NCBI GenBank assembly: GCA_016705325.1
Contig: JADIYJ010000027.1
Span: 682,001-746,000, forward strand
Length of the DNA: 64,000 bases
Source: Pseudomonadota bacterium
GTDB lineage: Bacteria; Pseudomonadota; Gammaproteobacteria; Steroidobacterales; Steroidobacteraceae
Direction of reading: 5' to 3'
Below, piece after piece: positions 40,498-48,603 of this stretch. How positions within the stretch are numbered: position 1 is the stretch's first letter; the number at the start of each line of letters is the position of its first letter. The notes below the pieces were generated by a model. It was not told the DNA's origin. It ran no database searches and was given only the letters and a program-made list of their open reading frames with translations. The position numbers and the translations under genes are program-made.

Positions 40498-41594
40498 CGG
40501 GCAGCGTGCCGCAGACGCTGCAGATCGACCTGGGCGCCCGCAGCTACCCGATCGTGATCGGCGCGGGCCTGCTCGACGACGCGGACCTCGTCACCCGTCA
40601 CGTCACGGCGCGCGACGTCCTCGTCGTCACCAACGAAACGGTCGGTCCGCTGTACGGCGCGCGCCTGCTCGCGGGCCTCGCCGGCAAGCGCGTGCGCACG
40701 CTCGCACTGCCCGATGGCGAGCAGTACAAGACACTGGCCGTGCTCGAGCGCGTGTTCGACGCGCTGATCGAAGCGCGCCTGAACCGCGATGCCGGCGTGG
40801 TCGCGCTCGGCGGCGGCGTGGTCGGCGACATGGCCGGGTTCGCGGCCGCCTGTTACCAGCGCGGTATCGACTTCGTGCAGGTGCCGACGACGCTGCTCGC
40901 CCAGGTCGACTCCGCCGTGGGCGGCAAGACCGGCGTCAATCACCCCGGCGGCAAGAACCTGATCGGCGCGTTTCACCAGCCGCGCGCAGTGCTGTCGGAC
41001 CTCGGCACGCTGCGCTCGCTGCCGCCACGTGAATTGCGGGCAGGGCTCGCCGAGGTGATCAAGTACGGCCTGGTCGACGACGCCGCCTTTCTCGCGTGGA
41101 TCGAAGCCAGCGTCGATCGCCTGCTCGCGCTCGACATGGATGCGCTGGCGCAGGCCGTGCGGCGGTCGTGCGAGATCAAGGCGCGGATCGTCGCGGCCGA
41201 TGAACGCGAGCACGGCCAGCGCGCGTTGCTGAACCTGGGCCACACCTTCGGCCACGCCATCGAGACCGCGGCCGGCTACGGCGAATGGCTGCACGGCGAG
41301 GCGGTCGCGCTCGGCATGCTGCTGGCGGCGGATCTCTCGCAGCGTCTCGGCTACATCGGCGCGAGCGACGTTACCCGCGTGCGTGAATTGTTGCGTCGCG
41401 CCGGGCTGCCGACCACCGCGCCGGCGATCGGTGCCGCCACGGCGCTCGAGCTGATGGGCATGGACAAGAAGGTGCTGCAGGGGCGCATCCGGCTCGTGCT
41501 GCTGCGCAAGCTCGGCGCAGGCATCGTCACGGGCGACTATCCGGCCGAGGCGCTGCAGGCGACCCTGCGCAACCACTTCGAGGCGGCCGCATGA
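40494..41594 (+). CDS. aroB: 3-dehydroquinate synthase
   Basis: A 366-residue NAD- and metal-dependent enzyme. NAD-binding GGGVVGDMAGFAAA and the substrate loop GGKTGVNHPGGKNLIGAFHQ are present, with the metal ligands in RAGLAEVIKYG, LNLGHTFGHA and WLHGEAVALGM. It makes dehydroquinate, the second step of the shikimate pathway. It overlaps aroK upstream and dgt downstream by four bases each. Confidence 0.97.
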   Translation: MTGSVPQTLQIDLGARSYPIVIGAGLLDDADLVTRHVTARDVLVVTNETVGPLYGARLLAGLAGKRVRTLALPDGEQYKTLAVLERVFDALIEARLNRDAGVVALGGGVVGDMAGFAAACYQRGIDFVQVPTTLLAQVDSAVGGKTGVNHPGGKNLIGAFHQPRAVLSDLGTLRSLPPRELRAGLAEVIKYGLVDDAAFLAWIEASVDRLLALDMDALAQAVRRSCEIKARIVAADEREHGQRALLNLGHTFGHAIETAAGYGEWLHGEAVALGMLLAADLSQRLGYIGASDVTRVRELLRRAGLPTTAPAIGAATALELMGMDKKVLQGRIRLVLLRKLGAGIVTGDYPAEALQATLRNHFEAAA

Positions 41595-42784
41595 GCGGGC
41601 AGGGCGGCAGCCACGTGCCGGGCACTGACGACGACACGGTCCTGGCGGTCTACGCCCAGCGTTCGACGGCCTCGCGCGGCCGTCGCTTTGCCGAGCCGCC
41701 GCCGCGCCATCGCACCGAATACCAGCGCGACCGCGACCGCATCGTGCATTCGACCGCGTTTCGCCGCCTCGAATACAAGACGCAGGTCTTCGTCAATCAC
41801 GAAGGCGACCTGTTCCGCACGCGCCTGACGCATTCGCTCGAAGTCGCGCAGATCGCGCGCAGCGTGGCGCGGGCACTCGGCCTGAACGAGCCGCTGGCCG
41901 AGGCGATCTGCCTCGCGCACGACCTCGGCCACACCCCGTTCGGCCACGCCGGCCAGGACGCGCTCAACGACTGCATGCGCGACTTCGGCGGGTTCGAGCA
42001 CAACCTGCAGTCGCTGCGGGTGGTGGACGAGCTGGAGGAGCGCTACGCCGAGTTTCCGGGCCTGAACCTCAGCTTCGAGGTGCGCGAAGGCATCCTCAAG
42101 CACTGTTCGGCGGCCAACGCCCGCAAGCTCGGCGAGCTCGGCGAACGGTTCCTGCAGCGGCTGCAGCCCGGTCTCGAGGCGCAGCTCGCGAACCTGGCCG
42201 ACGAGGTCGCCTACAACAACCACGACGTCGACGACGGCATCCGCGCCGGGCTGATCACGATCGAGGACCTGTGCGGCTGTCGCATGTTCGGCCGCCAGTT
42301 CGAACTCGTGCGCGGGCTGTACCCGCAACTGGGCGGGCGGCGCCTCGTGCACGAAGTCGTGCGCCGCATGATCGACTACACGGTCAACGACCTGGTCGAT
42401 GCGTCCAGGGCCTCGCTGGCCAGCGCTGCACCGCAGAGCGTGGACGAGGTGCGGTCGCGTGCGCAGCCGCTGCTCATGTTCAGTGACGGCGTGCGCGAAG
42501 AGCACCTCGAACTCAAGCGCTACCTGCGCGAGCACCTCTACAAGCACTTCCGCGTGCTGCGCATGACGACCAAGGCGCAGCGGGTGGTGCGCGAGTTGTT
42601 CGATGCGATGTTCGGCGAGATCAACCTGATGCCGACCGAGCACCAGGACGCCGCCCGCAGGCTCGAGGCCGCCGACGGTGAACCCGGCCGCGCACGCGCC
42701 GTCGCCGACTACATCGCGGGCATGACCGACCGCTTCGCGATCCTCGAGCACCGCCGGCTGTTCAATCCTGCCGAACGGACCTGA
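41591..42784 (+). CDS. dgt: dGTPase-like HD-domain protein
   Basis: A 397-residue deoxyguanosinetriphosphate triphosphohydrolase-like protein. The HD metal site is seen in LTHSLEVAQIARS and CLAHDLGHTPFGHAGQD, with a further conserved DEVAYNNHDVDDG. Members hydrolyse dNTPs to deoxynucleosides and triphosphate and help set the dNTP pool; some restrict phage. Start overlaps aroB (ATGA). aroB-dgt adjacency is common in gammaproteobacteria and beta-proteobacteria. Confidence 0.93.
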   Translation: MSGQGGSHVPGTDDDTVLAVYAQRSTASRGRRFAEPPPRHRTEYQRDRDRIVHSTAFRRLEYKTQVFVNHEGDLFRTRLTHSLEVAQIARSVARALGLNEPLAEAICLAHDLGHTPFGHAGQDALNDCMRDFGGFEHNLQSLRVVDELEERYAEFPGLNLSFEVREGILKHCSAANARKLGELGERFLQRLQPGLEAQLANLADEVAYNNHDVDDGIRAGLITIEDLCGCRMFGRQFELVRGLYPQLGGRRLVHEVVRRMIDYTVNDLVDASRASLASAAPQSVDEVRSRAQPLLMFSDGVREEHLELKRYLREHLYKHFRVLRMTTKAQRVVRELFDAMFGEINLMPTEHQDAARRLEAADGEPGRARAVADYIAGMTDRFAILEHRRLFNPAERT

Positions 42785-42860
42785 CCCCCGTGAGGGCATG
42801 CCCGGACGCCCGGCCGGGGTCGGTCTGGTAGCATTCCCGGGCTTTTGCCGGAGTGACGCC

Positions 42861-43583
42861 TTGACCCCCAAGAACATCCCCAACCGGGAACGCCTCATCT
42901 TCGCCATGGACGTCGCCGACCCGCAGGCGGCGCGCCAGCTGGTCGAGCAGCTCGGCGATGCGGTCGTCTTCTACAAGCTCGGCCTCGAGCTGTTCATGTC
43001 CGGCGGCTACTTCGAACTGCTCGACTGGATGGTCGCGCGTGGCAAGAAGATCTTCGTCGACCTCAAGTTCTTCGACGTGCCCGCGACGGTCGCCGCGGCG
43101 GTCAGGCAGCTGCGCAACCGGGGCGTCACCTTCGCGACGATCCACGGTAACCAGGCCATCATGGAGGCCGCAGCGGCCGCCAAGGGCGACGTCAAGATCC
43201 TCGCGGTGACCGTGCTCACGAGCCTCGACCGTGGCGACCTCGACGACCTCGGGTTCACGGTCGACGTCGAGAAGCTGGTGCTTTCGCGCGCCCGGCGCGC
43301 GCTCGAAGCCGGGTGCGACGGCGTGGTGTCCTCGGGGCTGGAAGCACCGATGCTGCGCGAGTTCATCGATCACCGCCTGCTGGTCGTGACACCGGGCATC
43401 CGTCCGGTCGAGAACAAGCCGGTGGACGACCAGAAGCGCACGGTCGACGTCGCGCAGGCCTTTGCCAACGGCGCCGACTACATCGTCGTCGGCCGTCCGA
43501 TCCGTGACGCCGCCGATCCGCGCGCAGCCGCCGAAGCCATCCAGCAAACCATTGCCCAGTCCTTCGCCGGAGCACGCGCATGA
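42861..43583 (+). CDS. pyrF: Orotidine 5'-phosphate decarboxylase
   Basis: A 240-residue TIM-barrel enzyme. IFAMDVADPQ, VFYKLGLELF, and the catalytic KIFVDLKFFDVPATV (Asp-Lys-Asp array) are present, with TPGIRP and DYIVVGRPI at the phosphate site. It makes UMP. TTG at 42861 follows GGAG by about seven bases and matches the family start; an ATG at 42798 would add 21 unsupported residues. It overlaps hemE by four bases. Confidence 0.94.
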   Translation: MTPKNIPNRERLIFAMDVADPQAARQLVEQLGDAVVFYKLGLELFMSGGYFELLDWMVARGKKIFVDLKFFDVPATVAAAVRQLRNRGVTFATIHGNQAIMEAAAAAKGDVKILAVTVLTSLDRGDLDDLGFTVDVEKLVLSRARRALEAGCDGVVSSGLEAPMLREFIDHRLLVVTPGIRPVENKPVDDQKRTVDVAQAFANGADYIVVGRPIRDAADPRAAAEAIQQTIAQSFAGARA

Positions 43584-44668
43584 GCGCACCGCTGCAGAAC
43601 GACCTGCTGCTGCGCGCGCTGCTGCGCCAGCCAACACCCCGCACACCGGTCTGGATGATGCGGCAGGCCGGACGCTACCTGCCGGAGTACCGTGCCACGC
43701 GCGCCAAGGCGGGCAGCTTCCTGCAGCTGTGCATGAACCCCGAGCTGGCCTGCGAAGTGACGCTGCAGCCGCTCGACCGTTACCGGCTCGACGCGGCGAT
43801 CCTGTTCTCGGACATCCTGACCGTGCCGCACGCGATGAACGTCGGCCTCTCGTTCGAGACCGGCGAAGGCCCGAAGATCGCGCGGCCGGTGCGCACGTCC
43901 GCCGACATCGACCGGCTGCCGATTCCGGATCCGGAAGGCGAGCTGCGTTACGTGATGGATGCCGTGCGCACGATCCGTCGCGAGCTCAAAGGCCGCGTGC
44001 CGCTGATCGGCTTCGCGGGCAGTCCGTGGACTGTCGGCACCTACATGGTCGAAGGCGGCGGCAGCAGGAACTTCGAGCACATCAAGGGCATGCTCTACGG
44101 CGCGCCGCAGGAACTGCACCGGCTGCTCGACATCATCACGCGCGCGACGATCGCCTACCTCAACGGCCAGATTGCCGCGGGCGCGCAGGCGGTCATGGTG
44201 TTCGATACCTGGGGTGGCGCGCTTACGCCCCGTGATTACCGCGAGTTCTCGCTGCGCTACATGCAGCGGATCGTCGACGGCGTCACGCGCGAAGCCGACG
44301 GGCGCCGCGTGCCGGTCATCCTCTACACCAAGGGCGGCGGCGACTGGCTGGACCACATGGCAGCCACGGGTTGCGACGCGCTCGGCGTCGACTGGATGAC
44401 CGACCTGGCCGATGCGCGCCGCAAGGTGCAGGACAAGGTCGCGCTGCAGGGCAACCTCGATCCAAGCGTGCTCTACGCGCCGCCCGCGCGGATCCGCGAG
44501 CAGGTCGGCAAGGTGCTCGCAAGCTACGGCCAGGGCCCGGGCCACGTGTTCAACCTCGGCCACGGCATCCACCCGGAAGTGAAGCCCGAGCACGCGTTGG
44601 CGATGATCGAGGCCGTGCACGAACTTTCACCGCAATACCATGAGGAAAGGGATAGGGGTAGGGGATAG
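43580..44668 (+). CDS. hemE: Uroporphyrinogen decarboxylase
   Basis: A 362-residue enzyme. N-terminal PVWMMRQAGRYLPEYR and the central GFAGSPWTVGTYMVEGGGS are diagnostic. It decarboxylates uroporphyrinogen III to coproporphyrinogen III in heme synthesis. The last residues (EERDRGRG) and the stop codon are encoded by a purine-rich repeat arm (44645-44668), so the C-terminus seems to have been rewritten by that element. It is coupled to pyrF by an ATGA overlap. Confidence 0.96.
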   Translation: MSAPLQNDLLLRALLRQPTPRTPVWMMRQAGRYLPEYRATRAKAGSFLQLCMNPELACEVTLQPLDRYRLDAAILFSDILTVPHAMNVGLSFETGEGPKIARPVRTSADIDRLPIPDPEGELRYVMDAVRTIRRELKGRVPLIGFAGSPWTVGTYMVEGGGSRNFEHIKGMLYGAPQELHRLLDIITRATIAYLNGQIAAGAQAVMVFDTWGGALTPRDYREFSLRYMQRIVDGVTREADGRRVPVILYTKGGGDWLDHMAATGCDALGVDWMTDLADARRKVQDKVALQGNLDPSVLYAPPARIREQVGKVLASYGQGPGHVFNLGHGIHPEVKPEHALAMIEAVHELSPQYHEERDRGRG

Positions 44669-44764
44669 TGGAACGCAGAGCAGACGTTCGATGAGGCCAA
44701 ATTCTTGAGGAGGAAGGGCCGGGTAAAGATCCCGGGCCTCCTATCCCCTATCCTTCCTATCCCT
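44645..44764. repeat. Purine/pyrimidine inverted repeat between hemE and ppa
   Basis: The left arm GAAAGGGATAGGGGTAGGGG (starts 44645) pairs imperfectly with CTATCCCCTATCCTTCCTAT (starts 44741). Inside, GAGGAGGAAGGGCCGGG and CCCGGGCCTCCT form a second stem (44707-44742). The hemE stop lies in the left arm and the ppa start follows the right arm. It has the same plan as the element between the PP2C gene and rph, with a different simple sequence. Confidence 0.75.
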
Positions 44765-44779
44765 CCCCCCCCTTCCCCC

Positions 44780-45385
44780 ATGGACATCAACAAGATCAGC
44801 ATCGGCGCCGACCCGCCCAGCGACATCAACGTCCTGATCGAGATTCCGCAAGGCGGCGTGCCGGTCAAGTACGAGCTCGACAAGGAATCGGGCGCGCTGC
44901 GCGTCGACCGTTTCCTCAACACCGCGATGTTCTATCCCGGCAACTACGGCTTCGTGCCGCACACGCTGTCAGGCGACGGTGATCCGGTCGACGTGATCGT
45001 CGTGGTGCCGAGCCCCGTGGTGGCGGGTGCGATCGTGCGGGTGCGCCCGGTCGGCGCGCTGTTGATGAAGGACGAGGCGGGGGACGACGAGAAAGTCATC
45101 GCGGTGCCGGTCGACAAGCTCCACCCGTTCTACTCCGGCGTGAAGTCGTACAAGGACCTGCCGGTCACGCTCATCGACCAGATCGCGCACTTCTTCCAGC
45201 ACTACAAGGACCTGGAGAAGGGCAAGTGGGTGACGATCGTGAACTGGGTCGGCACCGAGCGCGCCGAGAAGATGATCATCGAGGGCATTCACCGCGCGGC
45301 GAGCGCGGGCGATGACGTGGCGGCGCACTACGTCGCGCAGCACTCGATGGCGGCCGCGTCGCGGCGTTCCAGGAAGAAACCGTAG
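44780..45385 (+). CDS. ppa: Inorganic pyrophosphatase (family I)
   Basis: A 201-residue soluble enzyme. Signature DGDPVDVIVV with three metal-binding Asp, plus FYPGNYGFVPHT and KDEAGDDEK, are present. It hydrolyses pyrophosphate to drive biosynthetic reactions. The 20 bases before the ATG are nearly all C and T, so no Shine-Dalgarno sequence exists there; GAGGAGG lies 67-73 bases upstream within a hairpin. The C-terminal extension SRRSRKKP is basic. Confidence 0.95.
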   Translation: MDINKISIGADPPSDINVLIEIPQGGVPVKYELDKESGALRVDRFLNTAMFYPGNYGFVPHTLSGDGDPVDVIVVVPSPVVAGAIVRVRPVGALLMKDEAGDDEKVIAVPVDKLHPFYSGVKSYKDLPVTLIDQIAHFFQHYKDLEKGKWVTIVNWVGTERAEKMIIEGIHRAASAGDDVAAHYVAQHSMAAASRRSRKKP

Positions 45386-45423
45386 TCGACGCTGACTGAC
45401 AGGGTCGGCCATTGATCAGCTCA

Positions 45424-45451
45424 ACTTGACGTTTCACAGGAAACGTCAAGT
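45424..45451. terminator. Hairpin between convergent ppa and GIY-YIG genes
   Basis: Perfect 11-bp arms ACTTGACGTTT and AAACGTCAAGT with the loop CACAGG. It overlaps the stop codon of the minus-strand gene and could serve both transcripts, though T-runs are short. Confidence 0.6.
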
Positions 45452-45844
45452 CAAGCTGCACAATCGTCGACTCGTCAGGCTGGCGAGCCCGACATCGAGG
45501 GTGGCCGGCATCGAGGCAGTCGCCGCCGCGAAGCGTTCGAACCAGGCGAGTTTCGCCGGCCGTGCCAAAGCCTTCAGGCGCGCCTCCATCGAGGCGGCGG
45601 CGCTGCGATTCTCGAACCACACGACCGCTGCCAGGGCTTGCGGGCGATTGGCGCGCGTGAATGCCGCTCCCTTGCCCGTCCGATGAACTTCGAATCGCTC
45701 GTGCGGCGCCGGGCTGATGCCGATGTAGCTCCTGCCGCCCGCGCAGTGCAGCAGGTACACGGCCCAGGGCTTTGCGGCGGCAGTGCCTGCGTCCGTGTCG
45801 GCAGATTCCTCGCCGACCGCGCCGTCGTCAGCGCTTACGGCCAC
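45446..45844 (-). CDS. GIY-YIG nuclease-superfamily protein
   Basis: A 132-residue protein with the UvrC/YhbQ-like GIY-YIG fold: VYLLHCAGGRSYIGIS, ERFEVHRTGKGAAFTRA, and VVWFENRSAAASMEARLK with the Glu that binds metal. The motif reads YLL...YIG, as in YhbQ-like proteins of unclear role. The first 27 residues are an acidic extension, so a later start is possible. It overlaps the upstream DUF885 gene by 17 bases. Confidence 0.8.
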   Translation of the reverse strand: MAVSADDGAVGEESADTDAGTAAAKPWAVYLLHCAGGRSYIGISPAPHERFEVHRTGKGAAFTRANRPQALAAVVWFENRSAAASMEARLKALARPAKLAWFERFAAATASMPATLDVGLASLTSRRLCSLT

Positions 45845-47222
45845 GGGTGCCTTTTGCCGCGTCGGTACCGAGCACCTGGTCGATCGTCACCAGGTCCACC
45901 AGTCCGAGCGCGCCGTACAGCGCCGTAATGATCTTTGCGGGCGGGTGTTTCCTGCGCAATGCCGCGACCTTCACGGTGCCCGCGCGGTACGCCGGCAGGT
46001 ACATGCGTCCCAGCAGCGGGTGACGGCCCCAGGCGCCCGACAATTTGTCGGCGCGTTCGTCGGAGCAGAGGAATTCGTTACGCAGCACGCCGCGCACCTT
46101 GTCCTGCGGCCAGCGTCTTTCCCACGTCAGGAACGACGACTGGTTCTTGGCATCGTCCTGCAGCAGCGCGAGCAGGGTGCCGATCTGCAGGTCGACGTCG
46201 GGCAGTTCGTCGATTTCCGTAACGCGGAACGCCATCAGGATCGCGTTGTTCGCGATGCCTTCCGACAGCGCTGCGCCGCGCGTGTTCATCGTCAGCACCG
46301 TCGCCTCGAAGCCCAGCTTGCGGCGCGCGTGCAGCGCCTGGATCCAGGCGAAGTTGGTCACGTGACCAGGCACGACCTCGTGCGACACCAGCTGCATGAA
46401 CTCTGGCACGGAGATCTCGAGCGCCGCGTTGATCTCGTACGTGGCCTCGTACTGCGGCGAGCCGTCACGATTGCGCGCGCGACCTAGGTAGTTCATCGAG
46501 CCTGAAAACCAGGCGTTCTCGATCGCGAGGAACCGGATGTTGGCGCGCGGCACGTCACGCAGCGCCCTGGGCAGGTAAGGAACGATGTGTCGCGCCGCAC
46601 CGGCGTCGAACTGCGCGATGCACGCATCGGCCAGCATGGCGATCGATTTCTTCGGCACCCTGCGCTCGAGGCGCCAGGCGTCGACGGCGGCGAGCAGCTT
46701 CGCTCGCGTGGCTGATCTGTAGCCCTGCCGGGCGAGCAACTCCGCAATGCGCTCACGCTTGGCGACCGGATCGGAAGGCGTCGGTGCCGCACCGGTCGAC
46801 GCCGTTACGCAACGCTCGTACGGCACGGCTGCGCCACGCTCGAGACGTTCCTGCACCAGGTCCCACATCACGCCCAGGCATTCGCACAGGCCCTGCAGGT
46901 ACGCGCCGCGTAACCGGCCAACGCGGCCTGCCGCTGCATTCAGCTCGCCGATCGCGGCGGGAATGTCGATGGCCCGCAGGTACGCATCGACGGCCGGCAC
47001 GGCGATCGTCTTGCCGGCCACGCCGCCGCTCTGGCGAAGCCGCGCGGCCGCAGGATGTTGGTAGGCTCGCGGCAGTGGCTCATTGGAAAACCAGGAGTCG
47101 GCGATGAAGCGACCGGTGCCCGACGGGTTCATGACGTCGCCGCCCCACAGCGTGTCGATGCCGATGATCGCCGTGGCCGTGGCCTGCGCCAGCGCGGCGC
47201 CCGCTTGCGGGTCAAGTGACAT
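45828..47222 (-). CDS. DUF885/M32-like putative metallopeptidase
   Basis: A 464-residue soluble protein. HEVVPGHVTNF carries the HExxPGH motif of DUF885 proteins, which resemble thermostable carboxypeptidase 1 (M32). No signal peptide is visible, so it is probably cytoplasmic. Substrate unknown. The ATG at 47222 is chosen because the conserved sequence begins soon after. It forms a minus-strand cluster with the two small genes on either side. Confidence 0.7.
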   Translation of the reverse strand: MSLDPQAGAALAQATATAIIGIDTLWGGDVMNPSGTGRFIADSWFSNEPLPRAYQHPAAARLRQSGGVAGKTIAVPAVDAYLRAIDIPAAIGELNAAAGRVGRLRGAYLQGLCECLGVMWDLVQERLERGAAVPYERCVTASTGAAPTPSDPVAKRERIAELLARQGYRSATRAKLLAAVDAWRLERRVPKKSIAMLADACIAQFDAGAARHIVPYLPRALRDVPRANIRFLAIENAWFSGSMNYLGRARNRDGSPQYEATYEINAALEISVPEFMQLVSHEVVPGHVTNFAWIQALHARRKLGFEATVLTMNTRGAALSEGIANNAILMAFRVTEIDELPDVDLQIGTLLALLQDDAKNQSSFLTWERRWPQDKVRGVLRNEFLCSDERADKLSGAWGRHPLLGRMYLPAYRAGTVKVAALRRKHPPAKIITALYGALGLVDLVTIDQVLGTDAAKGTRGRKR

Positions 47223-47239
47223 GGCGTGTCCTTCCTGGT

Positions 47240-47533
47240 TCAGCGTCTCTTGGGGGTGAACGCCTGCATCGTCATGTCCCTGACGAGCTGCGTCGCCTTC
47301 GGGTTCGGCAGTCCGTAGCGGGCAAACAGGGCCAGGTGGCTGCGCATTGCGATCATCGCGCCGGAGGGAGAGTCGGCGCTCTTGCAGCATTGCTTCAGCC
47401 GCGCGTTCAGGTCCGTTGCCACCGCGGCAAGCGGGCGCTTGCGTTCATCTTCACCGTAGTCCGTCGGCTTCGACAGTCCCCACTCGGCGGCCGTTGCGGC
47501 AATGTGATCGAGCCAGTGCTTTGAGTGCGTCAT
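47240..47533 (-). CDS. Small protein of unknown function
   Basis: A 97-residue, mainly helical, basic protein beginning MTHSKHWLDHIAATAAEWGL. It lies 17 bp upstream of the DUF885 gene and 27 bp from the TauE-like gene on the same strand, so it is probably part of that operon. I do not recognise the family. Confidence 0.6.
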   Translation of the reverse strand: MTHSKHWLDHIAATAAEWGLSKPTDYGEDERKRPLAAVATDLNARLKQCCKSADSPSGAMIAMRSHLALFARYGLPNPKATQLVRDMTMQAFTPKRR

Positions 47534-47560
47534 GCGTTCCGGTGTCGTGCGTGCTGCCGG

Positions 47561-48313
47561 CTAGTGCGTCGGCAACAGGAGTTTGCCACCTGCAACCAGC
47601 AGCACCACCGACAATGCCAGGATCAGGCCACGTCGCGGCAGGCGCTCCAGTCCCAGGGCTGTGCCCACCCAGCCTCCGGCCAGGACGGTCACGGCGAGCA
47701 AAGGCATTGCCGCGGGCAGCGAGTGGGCGGTCCACTGCACGCCGATCAGGCCGGCCAGCGAATTCATGCAGATGAAGGGTGCGGCGAGCCCGGCCGCACC
47801 CCGCGGGCCGGCCCAGCCAGCGAACAGCAGCAGCGGGCTGAGAAAAATGCCGCCCCCGGTGCCGGTGAGTCCCGACAGCAGGCCGATGGTCGCACCGCTG
47901 CCGACCGCGGCAAGCAGGGGAATCTGCACGTCTCGTTCCGCCAGCGACGATTCGCCGCCACGTGCGCGCCAGATCAGGATGACGGCGGAGCACAGCAGCA
48001 CGACACCGACCATCGCACGGTAACCCGGCACGGGGACCTGTACCCGGCCCCCGAAGTAGGCCAGCGGCACGGACGCGATCGCGAAGGGCAGCAGCTGGCT
48101 CCAGCGGGTCCAGCCGGCGCGCCAGAAGCGGTAGGTCGTCAGCGTCGCAACGATCACGTTGAGCGCGAGCGCGGTGGGTCGCATGGTGGCGGGCGCCACG
48201 CCCAGCAATGCCATCGTCGCCAGGTAACCCGATGCGCCCGCGTGTCCCACGGTGCTGTAAAGGGCCGCGAGGCAAAAGAACGCCACGGCAAGGATCAGTG
48301 CCTCGGATGTCAT
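47561..48313 (-). CDS. TauE/SafE-family sulfite exporter-like membrane protein
   Basis: A 250-residue integral membrane protein with about seven to eight helices. The family repeats appear as GHAGASGYLATMALLGV near the N-terminus and GLTGTGGGIFLSPLLLF in the second half. TauE/SafE members move sulfite, sulfonates or related organic acids; the substrate here is not predictable. It is divergent from the kdp operon with 108 bp between. Confidence 0.85.
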   Translation of the reverse strand: MTSEALILAVAFFCLAALYSTVGHAGASGYLATMALLGVAPATMRPTALALNVIVATLTTYRFWRAGWTRWSQLLPFAIASVPLAYFGGRVQVPVPGYRAMVGVVLLCSAVILIWRARGGESSLAERDVQIPLLAAVGSGATIGLLSGLTGTGGGIFLSPLLLFAGWAGPRGAAGLAAPFICMNSLAGLIGVQWTAHSLPAAMPLLAVTVLAGGWVGTALGLERLPRRGLILALSVVLLVAGGKLLLPTH

Positions 48314-48361
48314 CCCGCGCAGTCTATCGACTCCTGGTTGACGCCGTCGTCCAGCAGCAAT

Positions 48362-48394
48362 TCCTAACGCCGTCCTAACACCCGACTGCCTAAG
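48362..48394 (+). promoter_or_regulatory. Direct repeats in the kdp promoter region (KdpE-site candidate)
   Basis: TCCTAAC at 48362 and 48373 are exactly 11 bp apart, with GCCTAAG at 48388 as a possible third site. Tandem half-sites one helical turn apart are typical for OmpR-family regulators, and KdpE is encoded at the end of this operon. Confidence 0.5.
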
Positions 48395-48421
48395 CTGGTC
48401 TTCGTCACTGGAGGTCAGGCC

Positions 48422-48514
48422 ATGGAAATCACCGTTCTGCTGCTGACGCTGACTTTGTGCGGCACGACGTGGGGCTTGTTCCGGCTGTGCGGCCGTCTGC
48501 GGGGGCAGTCATGA
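48422..48514 (+). CDS. 30-codon leader gene upstream of kdpF, unannotated type
   Basis: The frame MEITVLLLTLTLCGTTWGLF followed by RLCGRLRGQS has TGGAGG seven bases upstream and ends ATGA, overlapping the kdpF start by four bases. It encodes one hydrophobic helix with a positively charged end. The strong ribosome-binding site and overlap argue that it is translated. It may stabilise the Kdp complex like KdpF, or serve only to couple translation. No family is known to me. Confidence 0.6.
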   Translation: MEITVLLLTLTLCGTTWGLFRLCGRLRGQS

Positions 48515-48603
48515 CTCCCGTGGACATGATCGGCCTGCTGCTGGCCGTCGGGCTGGTCGTCTATCTCCTGGTCGCTCTCCTGTACCCGGAGAAATTCCAG
48601 TGA
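48511..48603 (+). CDS. kdpF: Potassium-transporting ATPase subunit KdpF
   Basis: A 30-residue single-helix membrane peptide, MTPVDMIGLLLAVGLVVYLL, ending ALLYPEKFQ, the usual KdpF C-terminus. KdpF sits in the KdpFABC complex and stabilises it. It overlaps the leader gene before it and kdpA after it by four bases each. Confidence 0.88.
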   Translation: MTPVDMIGLLLAVGLVVYLLVALLYPEKFQ

